Shown here: piece after piece, positions 6,051 to 14,384 of the stretch
Numbering within the stretch: the first letter of the stretch is position 1
How the letters are laid out: each line of letters begins with the position of its first letter
Source: Thermoplasmata archaeon
GTDB taxonomy: Archaea; Thermoplasmatota; Thermoplasmata; Thermoplasmatales; Thermoplasmataceae
Assembly (NCBI GenBank): GCA_021797295.1
Contig: JAKAAA010000006.1
Coordinates: forward strand, 1-20,496
Direction of reading: 5' to 3'
DNA: 20,496 bases
Notes under the pieces: generated by a model
What the model was told of the DNA's origin: nothing
What the model saw: only the letters and a program-made list of their open reading frames with translations
Databases searched by the model: none
Translations under genes and position numbers: made by a program

Positions 6051-7373
6051 ATGATTAAAATGAAAATCTGGTCTGGAAGCGCATCCCCCGAGGCAAGCAA
6101 TGAAGCATACAGGATAATGCTTGAAAAGGATATATCAGTTGACAGGTATTTGATACCCTACGAAATCTTATCCCTTATGGCATATAACCTGAATATATAC
6201 AAAAAGGGCATAGGCAGCAGGGACGATACAGTAAAGACCCTGAAAGTACTCAGGGATTTGTATGGCCAGAATATATCCCTGGACCCTGATCTGGAAGATG
6301 TTCATGGCAACATAGAAAGCATTGTACTGGAAAAAACATCGGGCAGTGCAAAAAATATGAGAATGTTTCTGTCACGGAACGAACAGGTACATACAGATGT
6401 TAACTTTTTTCTCAGAGACGTATTGATTGGCTATGAAAAGATTATTTACGATACATTACTGGGAATTAACAGGATTACACAGAATGGAACAATGCCCGGA
6501 TATACACATTACCGGCAGGGAATGCCTGTTACATTCCAGACATATCTGGATTTTATAAAAAATATATTTGTGTATAACTTTGCTCGAATTAATGAAATTG
6601 TTAATGTATTGAAGGAATTGCCCCTTGGTTACGGATCAGGATTCGGATCCATGTCTGATGTTGACTTCGTGGAAGTCGCCTCATATATGGGAATGGAGAA
6701 AAAACATAAAAATCCATTATTTTCATTTATGCTGTATCCGGATAATTATATCAGGGTGGTGTCGGTGATAAATTCATTTCTCATTGATATATCCAGGATA
6801 TTCCAGGATATGATAATTTTCAGCGGGGATGAAATGAAAATCATAGAACTGCCGCCCGGTTATGTAACTGGAAGCTCCCTGATGCCGAATAAAGTTAATC
6901 CGGATTTCATGGAGATATTCCAGGGATATGCGGCAAAATCTGTCTCCATGATGAACCTCCTGTATTCAGGAATTATCAATAAAACAACAGGGTATCACAG
7001 AGATTTTCAGATCCTGAAGGATGAAATTCTGCCCTTTATGATAGAATTAAACTCGGTACTCAATGGTTTTCCGCAATTGTTTTCCGGGATAAAATTTAAC
7101 AGCAAAGCCGCAGAGGAAATACTGGGAAACTCCATATATGCAACATACAATTCAAAATTAAATTTTAGATCCAGCGGGAACTGGAAAGAATCATACAGAA
7201 CTACGGGGGATATGATAAAATCAGGAACGCAGCTGAAATCCTATATACCGGAAGACGTTACAACGTATACTGATTTTAATTTCATCAGGGATATGGTAGA
7301 TGCCAATATCATGTATGTTGAGGAAAGCAGGGATAAGCTGCTGAAAATGATAGATGATATTCTCCAAATCTAA
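6051..7373 (+). CDS. argH: Argininosuccinate lyase
   Basis: Cleaves argininosuccinate to arginine and fumarate; member of the fumarase/aspartase superfamily, active as a tetramer. Key segments in the 440-residue protein are SRNEQVHTD at 108-116, PGYTHYRQGMPV at 149-160 with the conserved Thr-His, and the superfamily signature GSSLMPNKVNPD at 274-285 with the catalytic serine loop. The N-terminal KIWSGS corresponds to the LWGGRF-type start of the family. The ATG at 6051 is used; an in-frame ATG at 6060 gives KIWSGS a more typical N-terminus and is an alternative. It is the second gene of the argGH operon and has no promoter of its own in the 11-base gap. Confidence 0.96.
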   Translation: MIKMKIWSGSASPEASNEAYRIMLEKDISVDRYLIPYEILSLMAYNLNIYKKGIGSRDDTVKTLKVLRDLYGQNISLDPDLEDVHGNIESIVLEKTSGSAKNMRMFLSRNEQVHTDVNFFLRDVLIGYEKIIYDTLLGINRITQNGTMPGYTHYRQGMPVTFQTYLDFIKNIFVYNFARINEIVNVLKELPLGYGSGFGSMSDVDFVEVASYMGMEKKHKNPLFSFMLYPDNYIRVVSVINSFLIDISRIFQDMIIFSGDEMKIIELPPGYVTGSSLMPNKVNPDFMEIFQGYAAKSVSMMNLLYSGIINKTTGYHRDFQILKDEILPFMIELNSVLNGFPQLFSGIKFNSKAAEEILGNSIYATYNSKLNFRSSGNWKESYRTTGDMIKSGTQLKSYIPEDVTTYTDFNFIRDMVDANIMYVEESRDKLLKMIDDILQI

Positions 7374-7450
7374 ATATTTTATTGGATCGGTCTAATAAAA
7401 TGCTTACTTTATAAAAAAATATATAATTGGATGATACATTAAGATAATGC

Positions 7451-9769
7451 ATGATTGATACAGGCGCCATGGAAAAGAAGTGGAAAGAATACTGGTACAC
7501 CAATGATATTTTCAAGTTCAACAGAGGGGAAAAGAATTATACTATAGATACCCCGCCACCAACGGTATCGGGAAAAATGCATGTGGGCCATGCATTCTCG
7601 TACCCGCAGCAGGATTTTATTGCAAGATACAAAAGGATGAAGGGGTATAATGTATTTTACCCCTGGGGATTTGATGATAATGGCCTTCCTACAGAGCGCT
7701 TTGTAGAAAAGGAGAGAAGGGTAACAATTGATAATACACCATTGAAGGATTATATAGAAATATGCAAGGAGGTGAGCCGGGAAGCAGAAAAAGATCTATA
7801 TCAGGCATGGTACGATACAGGGCTGAGTGCTGACTTTAAAAATTATATAGATACATCCTCCGATTTTTCAGTAAAAATATCGCAGGAACTGTTCATGGAC
7901 CTGGCAGAAAAAAACAGAGCCTACAGGGATGAGGCACCGTATATAACATGCCCCACATGCCGTACTGCCATATCCCAGATAGAAATGAAAGATGCCATAA
8001 TAAACACTGACCTGGTTTATTTTAATTTCAACGGTATTGAAATAGCCACAACAAGGCCAGAGATGCTTGGTGCATGCATTGCCATATTCGTAAATCCGGA
8101 TGATGAGAGATATAAAAACATGATTGGCAGGGAAGTAGAGGTTCCACTCTATGGTTATAAGGTAAAGGTAATGTCTGACGACTCAATAGATAAGGAATTC
8201 GGAACAGGTGCTGAAATGCTGTGCACGTTTGGGGATCAGAATGATCTTGCACTCTGGAAGAAGTATGGCCTCAAGGCCAGGATAATACTTAAAAATAACA
8301 AAATCAATGATGGCAGCATAATAAATAATTATACTATCAAAGATGCCAGAAAAACCATTATAGAGAAACTGGAGGAGAAACATTACATTATAAAAATAGA
8401 GAAAATAAAACATTCAGTAAACACCCATGAACGGTGTGGAACTCCAATAGAGATCGGTATCAGCAAGCAGTGGTATATAAAAGACCTGGATATAAAGGAT
8501 GAATTGATAGAATTCGGGAATAAGATTGAATGGGTACCGGATCATATGAAAACCAGATATAACAACTGGGTAACTGGATTGAAATGGGACTGGTGCATAT
8601 CCAGGCAGAGATATTTCGGAGTGCCATTTCCAGTATGGTACTGCAATCAGTGCGGTGCAATTTTATTTGCCGACAGGGATGAACTGCCGGTAGACCCCAG
8701 AATTGATAGCAAAAACAGGAAATGCATGACATGTGGATCTTCAGATCTATCCCCTGAAACAGATGTAATGGATACATGGGCAACGTCTTCCCTGAGCCCG
8801 ACTCTATACCTGTCACATGCGGATAATATGGATATGTACCCCATGGATGCAAGATTTCAGGGGCATGACATAATTACCTCCTGGGCATTTACAACAATAC
8901 TCAGGTCATATCTGCATTATGGAAAAATACCCTGGAAGAAAATAATAATCAGCGGGAATGTTTATGATCCGTTCGGGCAGAAGATGAGCAAGAGCAAGGG
9001 AAATATCGTGGAGCCTAAGGTTATAATAGACAATTACGGTGCAGATGCCCTGAGATACTGGGCGTCCACAACAATGCAGGGAGAAAATATAAAACTCAGG
9101 GAACAGGACCTAATGCGGGGAAGAAAAACCGTTATAAAACTGGAAAATTCACTGAAGCTTGTACAGCTTCTTGCGGAAGGAGAAAAACCTGCCAAAATAG
9201 ATATTCAATTTCCGGTGAATAGATGGATAATATCAAAAATGGAGCATACTGTAAAGGAAGTAACAGAATATATGGACATAAACGAGGTTATGAAGGCAAG
9301 AATAACACTTGATAAATTTTTCTGGAATATCTATTGCGATAATTATCTTGAAATAATAAAAAGTGAAACATCCAAGCAGGACAGGAGAAATGAAACACTT
9401 TACACTGCCTTCTATGTCATGGAGAATATACTGAAAATGTATTCCCCCATAATGCCGTTCATTACAGAGGAGCTTTTCCACCAGATAAATCCTGAAACAA
9501 AAAGCATAGCCCTTGAAAGCTATCCTGAATTTGAACCTGAATCCATTTTTGTGGAGGAGGGAGAAATAGATTATATAATCGGCATGATAGATAAAATCAG
9601 GAATCTAAAAAGCCAGATGAAAATGTCCATGGCAGCCCCGCTACAAACTGTAAAAATCCATGGCAATGCAAAATTAATAGAAAAATACAATTATATTCTA
9701 CAGGGAATAATGCACATAGACAAACTGGAAATAATAGAATCCACGGAGGATTTTATAGATAATCAATAG
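7451..9769 (+). CDS. valS: Valyl-tRNA synthetase
   Basis: A class Ia aminoacyl-tRNA synthetase that charges tRNA-Val and edits threonine. The HIGH-type motif is HVGH at residues 44-47, within a PPPTVSGKMHVGHAFS segment characteristic of ValRS; KMSKS is at about 511-515. Cysteine pairs CPTC (about 167-170), CNQC (about 397-400) and CMTC (about 425-428) suggest zinc sites. The editing (CP1) insertion lies between the two signature motifs, and the anticodon-binding helical domain follows. At 772 residues it is shorter than bacterial ValRS, whose longer C-terminus ends in a coiled coil. A TATA-like run centred near 7424 suggests a leaderless mRNA. Its 3' end overlaps the convergent glnA by seven bases. 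Confidence 0.96.
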   Translation: MIDTGAMEKKWKEYWYTNDIFKFNRGEKNYTIDTPPPTVSGKMHVGHAFSYPQQDFIARYKRMKGYNVFYPWGFDDNGLPTERFVEKERRVTIDNTPLKDYIEICKEVSREAEKDLYQAWYDTGLSADFKNYIDTSSDFSVKISQELFMDLAEKNRAYRDEAPYITCPTCRTAISQIEMKDAIINTDLVYFNFNGIEIATTRPEMLGACIAIFVNPDDERYKNMIGREVEVPLYGYKVKVMSDDSIDKEFGTGAEMLCTFGDQNDLALWKKYGLKARIILKNNKINDGSIINNYTIKDARKTIIEKLEEKHYIIKIEKIKHSVNTHERCGTPIEIGISKQWYIKDLDIKDELIEFGNKIEWVPDHMKTRYNNWVTGLKWDWCISRQRYFGVPFPVWYCNQCGAILFADRDELPVDPRIDSKNRKCMTCGSSDLSPETDVMDTWATSSLSPTLYLSHADNMDMYPMDARFQGHDIITSWAFTTILRSYLHYGKIPWKKIIISGNVYDPFGQKMSKSKGNIVEPKVIIDNYGADALRYWASTTMQGENIKLREQDLMRGRKTVIKLENSLKLVQLLAEGEKPAKIDIQFPVNRWIISKMEHTVKEVTEYMDINEVMKARITLDKFFWNIYCDNYLEIIKSETSKQDRRNETLYTAFYVMENILKMYSPIMPFITEELFHQINPETKSIALESYPEFEPESIFVEEGEIDYIIGMIDKIRNLKSQMKMSMAAPLQTVKIHGNAKLIEKYNYILQGIMHIDKLEIIESTEDFIDNQ

Positions 9770-11088
9770 ATATCAAGATATCTTTCAATTTCCCAGTCTG
9801 TTACATATTGTCTGAAATCATTCCATTCATTTTCCTTGACACGTATCAAATTGTTGAAAATGTAATCTCCAAATATCTCCTTCATAAGCGGGCTTTCCCT
9901 GAATGCTGTTATGGCCTGGCCAAGAGAACCGGGCATTGAATCAATGCCGCATTTCTTTCTCTCTTCCTCATTCATTTCAAAGATATTTTTCTCAACTGAG
10001 TCAGGCGGGTCTATTTTATTGTCAATACCATCCAGCCCCATGCCGATTATTGCTGCAAACTGAAGATACTGGTTTCCTGCGGAATCCGGAAATCTCAGTT
10101 CAAGCCTTTTGCCTTTGGGAGCGGCCGATGGAATTCTTACAAGGGCACTTCTATTTCTGTTTGCCCATGCAATATATACCGGTGCTTCATATCCCGGAAT
10201 CAATCTTTTATAGGAGTTCACAGTAGAGGCTAGAACAAGTGAGGCTGATTTTACATTGCTGAGTATTCCACCCAGGTAATGCATAGCATATTCACTCAAA
10301 CCGTGTTTTGTTGATTCTTTGTAAAACAGGTTCTCATCCCCGGAAAAGATGCTCTGGTGAACATGCATTCCATTTCCATTGACGCCTTTTATCGGTTTGG
10401 GCATGAAGGTTGCATAGTATCCGTATTCATTGGCTGTTTCCTTCACAACGCTTTTTATCATCATGATCCTATCGGCCATGGTAATGGCATCTGAAAATCT
10501 CACATCAATTTCATGCTGCCCGTATGCGACCTCGTGGTGTGAAGCTTCCGGTAAGTAATTCAAACCCTCAAGCTTTCTGATTATTTCCTGTTTTACAGTA
10601 AATGATCGGTCCAGTGGCTCCTTGTCAAAGTATCCGCCATAATCACTGGGTTCTATTGTCGGTTCACCATTTTCGTCCTGATTGAAAATAAAATACTCCA
10701 GTTCGGGGCCGATGTTTATCTTTTTATTTTCTTTGGTTAGCCTCTCAACCTGTTTTTCAAGAATATACCTCGGATCTCCCTCAAATCTGGTTCCATCCGG
10801 GTTGAATATTTTACATATGAATCTGACGGTTTTTCCTGCGTAGTTCTCGTTTGTAAGTACTGTATAAGATGACAATTCAGGAACTGCTTTCATATCTGAA
10901 TTCTCAATCTGTTTATACCCGACAATAGAACTTCCGTCAAACATCACGCCATTGTAAATTACATCCTCAAACCTATTATGCGGAATGGTCAACGATTTTA
11001 CAGAGCCGATAATATCTGTAAACTGTAATTGCAAAAACTCTACTTTATCTTCCTTTAATTTCTCAATATAGGACTCCTCATCCTGCAT
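9763..11088 (-). CDS. glnA: Glutamine synthetase, type I (alpha-like)
   Basis: Forms glutamine from glutamate, ammonia and ATP; a dodecamer in the cytosol. Motifs in the 441 residues are DGSSI at 51-55, GPELEYFIF at 127-135, HHEVAYGQHEID at 184-195, NGNGMHVHQS at 237-246 and NRSALVRIP further on. The short length and the absence of a tyrosine in the segment KNIFEMNEEER, where adenylylated enzymes have the modified Tyr, place it in the unadenylylated GSI-alpha group. The start has a TATA-like box centred near 11113, about 26 bases upstream, and no Shine-Dalgarno. It is transcribed alone, converging on valS with a 7-base overlap. Confidence 0.96.
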   Translation of the reverse strand: MQDEESYIEKLKEDKVEFLQLQFTDIIGSVKSLTIPHNRFEDVIYNGVMFDGSSIVGYKQIENSDMKAVPELSSYTVLTNENYAGKTVRFICKIFNPDGTRFEGDPRYILEKQVERLTKENKKINIGPELEYFIFNQDENGEPTIEPSDYGGYFDKEPLDRSFTVKQEIIRKLEGLNYLPEASHHEVAYGQHEIDVRFSDAITMADRIMMIKSVVKETANEYGYYATFMPKPIKGVNGNGMHVHQSIFSGDENLFYKESTKHGLSEYAMHYLGGILSNVKSASLVLASTVNSYKRLIPGYEAPVYIAWANRNRSALVRIPSAAPKGKRLELRFPDSAGNQYLQFAAIIGMGLDGIDNKIDPPDSVEKNIFEMNEEERKKCGIDSMPGSLGQAITAFRESPLMKEIFGDYIFNNLIRVKENEWNDFRQYVTDWEIERYLDIY

Positions 11089-11185
11089 ATAACATAATAC
11101 AGGCAGGTAATAAATACTTTTATGGAATTAAAAGAGATATTTGAATTATTTTGCTTTAATCAACCGTATTATTTATAAACTTATC

Positions 11186-11213
11186 ACAATGAGAAATGAT
11201 AAAATGTCATTGT
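11186..11213. promoter_or_regulatory. Inverted repeat between glnA and the membrane-protein gene
   Basis: ACAATGA (11186-11192) and TCATTGT (11207-11213) are exact reverse complements with a 14-base spacer. Their centres are 21 bp apart, two helical turns, as for a dimeric regulator. The site is upstream of the TATA box of the membrane-protein gene and about 100 bases upstream of glnA. Confidence 0.35.
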
Positions 11214-11220
11214 TGCCCGG

Positions 11221-11255
11221 AAATATTTAATATAGAACTATGATAATCAACTACC
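11221..11255 (+). promoter_or_regulatory. Promoter of the membrane-protein gene
   Basis: AAATATTTAATATAG (centre near 11229) lies about 26 bases before the GTG at 11256. This supports the GTG as the start of a leaderless transcript. Confidence 0.45.
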
Positions 11256-12404
11256 GTGAACGTTTTAAATAGAAGCAATTTAATGGATATAATAAATTCA
11301 CTCAAGAACTCTTTATTGCTTGTTCTGTTATTTTTGCTTCCGTTGCATATTAAGCTGGAATTCATTAAAATCTATATATTTCCATTGCTTCTCACCTACT
11401 TCGGCATTATATATTATTTATCTTATATTGCTGCAGGGAATATCCTTCAGTTACTGGAAAAGAGGCTGATGATCCTTGCGGGAGCCATGGTAGGAATTGC
11501 CGGTGCGTTCATTTTTTCTGTGTATTATTTATCTTTAATCCTTGCGTTAACTGCCATACTGGCCTTCGGCAGCTCGATGATAGATTATAGCAGGAGCGGA
11601 CGTGCCATAATGGAAACAAGATCGTATATGTATACCGGCCTACTGATAGGCATTATATTTGTTTCTGAATATTTTAGCGTAATAAAAATAGAATATGTAT
11701 TTTACAGCATTGCCGTTGCAATTATTATTTTTTCTGCAATATTCCAGCTGTCCAGCCATATAAAAATAAGTTACAGAAAAACCACCATTATTAAAAAACT
11801 CAAAAGATATGTTATTTCAATCAGTGATATTAGGAGAATCAGAAATGGATGGGCACTGCTATATGCCATATTGCTCAATGTGCTGGTATTTACTTCTATA
11901 GCAATTGTTCTGGTAACTGTACCGGTACTTTCACTGAATGATGATGGTAATTTAATCATTTATAGATTGCTCGGCATTGCAGCCATATCATTCCTCTGCC
12001 TCTTTCTTGGAAGCATTATAAATTCAAAAATATATTACAGCATCGCTTTCGTGGGATTATTTCCATTTTTACTGCTCATGGGTTTCATTATATCTATAAA
12101 AAATACAGAATTCAATCTCATAACAGGATTTCTGATGTTCCCGGCAATTGCATTATTTTTTCCCGGCTATAGAAAATATTTCTCGAGAAAATTCCCTAGA
12201 AGCGAGATCTACTATGTTAATAAATTCGCAAACTTTCTGTCCTGGGTCTTTATACTGCCTGTGCCATTGATTTTGTTAAAATTTATCTCTGTGCCTGTTT
12301 ATGTATTTATTCCCGAATTGATCGCTTCAATGGCAGGATTGATACTGGCACTTAAATTTACAAATTATCCTGAAATAATATCCGGCAAAAAACATAAAAA
12401 TTAA
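11256..12404 (+). CDS. Polytopic membrane protein, about 12 TM segments (MFS-like layout)
   Basis: A 382-residue hydrophobic protein. Twelve membrane segments can be drawn, roughly at residues 17-34, 38-60, 71-88, 90-108, 124-143, 146-165, 200-225, 235-256, 260-281, 288-304, 327-345 and 348-368. A basic cytoplasmic loop (166-198, rich in Lys and Arg) falls in the middle. The 6+6 plan with a central basic loop resembles a major facilitator transporter, but I see no family signature and cannot name a substrate. The GTG start fits a TATA box 26 bases upstream; an ATG at 11283 (residue 10) is an alternative. It is divergent from glnA and 18 bases upstream of the NAC gene, possibly in the same transcript. 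Confidence 0.7.
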   Translation: MNVLNRSNLMDIINSLKNSLLLVLLFLLPLHIKLEFIKIYIFPLLLTYFGIIYYLSYIAAGNILQLLEKRLMILAGAMVGIAGAFIFSVYYLSLILALTAILAFGSSMIDYSRSGRAIMETRSYMYTGLLIGIIFVSEYFSVIKIEYVFYSIAVAIIIFSAIFQLSSHIKISYRKTTIIKKLKRYVISISDIRRIRNGWALLYAILLNVLVFTSIAIVLVTVPVLSLNDDGNLIIYRLLGIAAISFLCLFLGSIINSKIYYSIAFVGLFPFLLLMGFIISIKNTEFNLITGFLMFPAIALFFPGYRKYFSRKFPRSEIYYVNKFANFLSWVFILPVPLILLKFISVPVYVFIPELIASMAGLILALKFTNYPEIISGKKHKN

Positions 12405-12422
12405 TAAAAGAAGTAATAATTA

Positions 12423-12761
12423 ATGTTCATGAATCCTAGGGATGTACGGAGAATGATGAACCAGATGGGCATAAAATCTACAGAGATGCCTGATGTTAAA
12501 GAGGTTATATTGAAAGGTAAAGATAAGGACTATGTCATTGAAAATGCATCGGTCACAATGATAGAGGCCCAGGGGCAGAAAACGTTCCAGATAATGGGGA
12601 CATTCAAGGAAAAAGCAAAGGCAGTTCAGCAGGAAGAATTCGATGAGGAGGATGTAAAGCTTGTAATGGACCAGTGCAATGTTTCCAGGGAAAAGGCAAA
12701 GGAAGCACTTAAAAAAGCAGGAGGGGAACCGGCACAGGCAATTCTTGATCTGGGAAATTAA
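12423..12761 (+). CDS. nac: Archaeal nascent polypeptide-associated complex protein (NAC)
   Basis: A ribosome-associated protein that contacts emerging nascent chains; the archaeal form is a homodimer. Its 112 residues carry an N-terminal MNPRDVRRMMNQMGIKS segment typical of archaeal NAC, a NAC beta-barrel domain to about residue 68 (VIENASVTMIEAQGQKTFQI), and a C-terminal UBA domain at about 73-112 (FDEEDVKLVMDQCNVSREKA and the segment ending in AILDLGN). The start at 12423 gives MFMNPRD; an in-frame ATG at 12429 (MNPRD) is equally likely. The CCA-adding enzyme gene follows after one base, so the two are co-transcribed. Confidence 0.95.
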   Translation: MFMNPRDVRRMMNQMGIKSTEMPDVKEVILKGKDKDYVIENASVTMIEAQGQKTFQIMGTFKEKAKAVQQEEFDEEDVKLVMDQCNVSREKAKEALKKAGGEPAQAILDLGN

Positions 12762-12762
12762 A

Positions 12763-14043
12763 ATGAATTATTTTGAAGAACTCCTTGCAAAACAGATGCC
12801 GACTGAGGAGGAGAGGAAAAAACTTGCAGAAATTTCATCTGCTATTCAATTTAAAATAAATGCTCTATGTAAAAGTGAAAATATCAATGCCTCATGCATT
12901 GAAGTAGGATCCGTATCAAAAAATACAAATCTGAAATCAAGCGATATAGATATGTTCATTACCTTTGATAAAACATATCCGGTAGATTTTATAGAGAAAA
13001 AAGGCCTTGAAATCGGACATAGTGTTCTGGAAAATGGTACAGAGAAATATGCCGAGCATCCTTATGTTTCAGGTTACGTTTCAGGAATTAAGGTGGATAT
13101 AGTTCCCGCCTTCAGGATCAATGCCGGGGAGAGAATAGTTTCAACTGTGGATAGAACTCCACTGCACACTGTTTATGTAAATAGCAATACAGATGAAAAA
13201 ATGATCCATGATATCAGGCTTTTAAAGGTATTTTTAAAGAGAATAAACGTTTACGGTTCCGAAATAGCAAAATCAGGATTTTCAGGGTATCTATGCGAGC
13301 TTCTTATAATACATTTTAAAAGTTTTGAGGAATTTATAAAGTATATGGCCTCCCTCAGAGGAAAGCTAATTATTCCTGAAGGATCGGATAGGAAATTTAC
13401 TGAACCGGTGATAATAATAGACCCGGTAGACCCGTCCAGGAATGCGGGAGCTGCAGTAAGTGAGGAAAACCTTTCTAGACTTAAACTGGCATCTAAAATA
13501 TATATGACAAAAAGATTTGATATCCTTGAACATGCAGGGGAAAATAAACCAGGGCGTGGCACAGCCATAAGGATATTTACACTGAGAAAACCGGATATTA
13601 TAGATGATATAATATATCCACAGGCAATCAGGCTAAAAAATAGGTTATGGGACATACTTGAGGATAACGGCTTTATACCCATAGCTTCGGAAATATCCGT
13701 AAATGACAATATAGAAATTTTGATTGAATGCAAACTTGAAGAACTTCCCGGTGTGGAGATCCACAAAGGCCCGCCGGTTGAATCAAGTGAGGCTATCAAA
13801 TTTATTGATGTGTGGAACGGCAACCCACGACTGATGCGTGGCCCCTATATTTTGAATAACAGGGTATATGTTGATATAAAGGCAAAAAATAGGAATATGG
13901 AAGAAATTATAAGAGAAGAATTAAAAAATTCCGATATAGGTAAAAATTTGAACGGTTATAAAGATGAGATAAAAATAATAACTGAAACTGAGAATATGGG
14001 TTTTGATGTTGAAAACAGGTTTTATTCAAGATATCTCTTTTAG
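12763..14043 (+). CDS. cca: CCA-adding enzyme, archaeal class I tRNA nucleotidyltransferase
   Basis: Adds the terminal CCA to tRNA 3' ends without a nucleic-acid template. About 426 residues. The nucleotidyltransferase signature is GSVSKNTNLKSSDIDMF, beginning at residue 49, with Asp61 and Asp63; the third acidic residue is Asp112 in VDIVPAF. The RLLKVFLKRINVYGSE segment belongs to the central domain, and the C-terminal part has the tail-domain style of archaeal enzymes. The ATG at 12763, one base after the NAC stop, is the natural start; the open frame extends back to 12679 but only inside the NAC gene in another frame. The enzyme is needed by the nearby tRNA-Gln, whose gene does not encode CCA. 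It converges on the ubiquitin-fold gene, two bases away. Confidence 0.93.
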   Translation: MNYFEELLAKQMPTEEERKKLAEISSAIQFKINALCKSENINASCIEVGSVSKNTNLKSSDIDMFITFDKTYPVDFIEKKGLEIGHSVLENGTEKYAEHPYVSGYVSGIKVDIVPAFRINAGERIVSTVDRTPLHTVYVNSNTDEKMIHDIRLLKVFLKRINVYGSEIAKSGFSGYLCELLIIHFKSFEEFIKYMASLRGKLIIPEGSDRKFTEPVIIIDPVDPSRNAGAAVSEENLSRLKLASKIYMTKRFDILEHAGENKPGRGTAIRIFTLRKPDIIDDIIYPQAIRLKNRLWDILEDNGFIPIASEISVNDNIEILIECKLEELPGVEIHKGPPVESSEAIKFIDVWNGNPRLMRGPYILNNRVYVDIKAKNRNMEEIIREELKNSDIGKNLNGYKDEIKIITETENMGFDVENRFYSRYLF

Positions 14044-14045
14044 GA

Positions 14046-14240
14046 TCATCCCCCGGAAAATATTTCAAGGAGCACCAGGTTATCCTCAGGATTTATTATC
14101 TGATCCGATGTTGCAGGTATACCGTTGAGTACAGCCACAAACCCATCTTCATTTATCCCCAGTGATTTGTAGAGTTCGGATAACTTCTCTGGTTTTTCAA
14201 TATTGATTTTTTCCTTTTTCCTTCCTATTATCTCGATCAT
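14046..14240 (-). CDS. ThiS/MoaD/Urm1-like ubiquitin-fold sulfur carrier
   Basis: A 64-residue beta-grasp protein. The features are an N-terminal strand pair (MIEIIGRKKEKINI), a helix (KLSELYKSLGI), a strand VAVLNGIPA, and a C-terminal LVLLEIFSGG ending in the Gly-Gly that is activated by an E1-like enzyme. Such proteins serve as sulfur carriers for thiamine (ThiS), molybdopterin (MoaD) or tRNA 2-thiouridine (Urm1, TtuB, archaeal SAMP2), or as protein tags. Sequence alone does not decide between them. The ATG is two bases after the 3' end of tRNA-Gln(UUG) and has no room for its own leader, so the mRNA is probably released by tRNA 3' processing. This neighbour favours a tRNA-thiolation role, by inference. 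Confidence 0.8.
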   Translation of the reverse strand: MIEIIGRKKEKINIEKPEKLSELYKSLGINEDGFVAVLNGIPATSDQIINPEDNLVLLEIFSGG

Positions 14241-14242
14241 AA

Positions 14243-14315
14243 CAGCTCCGGGCAGATTCGAACTGCCGTCATCGGATCCAAAGTCCGGAATGCTTGTCCA
14301 CTACACCACGGAGCT
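14243..14315 (-). tRNA. tRNA-Gln (anticodon UUG)
   Basis: A 73-base cloverleaf on the minus strand. The 7-bp acceptor stem AGCTCCG/CGGAGCT is fully paired with discriminator G and no encoded CCA. The T arm is GGCAG-TTCGAAT-CTGCC. The anticodon loop is CTTTGGA, giving UUG, which reads Gln CAA and CAG. The D arm GTGT/GCAT pairs with two G-U positions. The anticodon stem CCGGA/TCCGA has four pairs and a C27-A43 mismatch at its outer end. No intron is visible. A TATA-like element is near 14365-14377. The ubiquitin-fold gene begins two bases after the tRNA. Confidence 0.95.
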
Positions 14316-14364
14316 ACAATGTATCATAATCATAAATGGATATTAAAATGTGTTGAGAAAAAAC

Positions 14365-14377
14365 GGTATATAATAAA
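14365..14377 (-). promoter_or_regulatory. Probable promoter of tRNA-Gln and the ubiquitin-fold gene
   Basis: On the minus strand a TTATTATATACC-like box is centred near 14371, about 56 bases upstream of tRNA position 1. This predicts a 5' leader of about 30 bases for RNase P removal. No separate promoter fits between the tRNA and the downstream gene. Confidence 0.4.
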
Positions 14378-14384
14378 AATAAAA

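Noticed and set aside
12679..12762. N-terminal extension of the CCA-adding enzyme from an ATG at 12679
   Set aside because: The extension lies inside the NAC coding region in another frame and is not family-like; the ATG at 12763 matches the family N-terminus.
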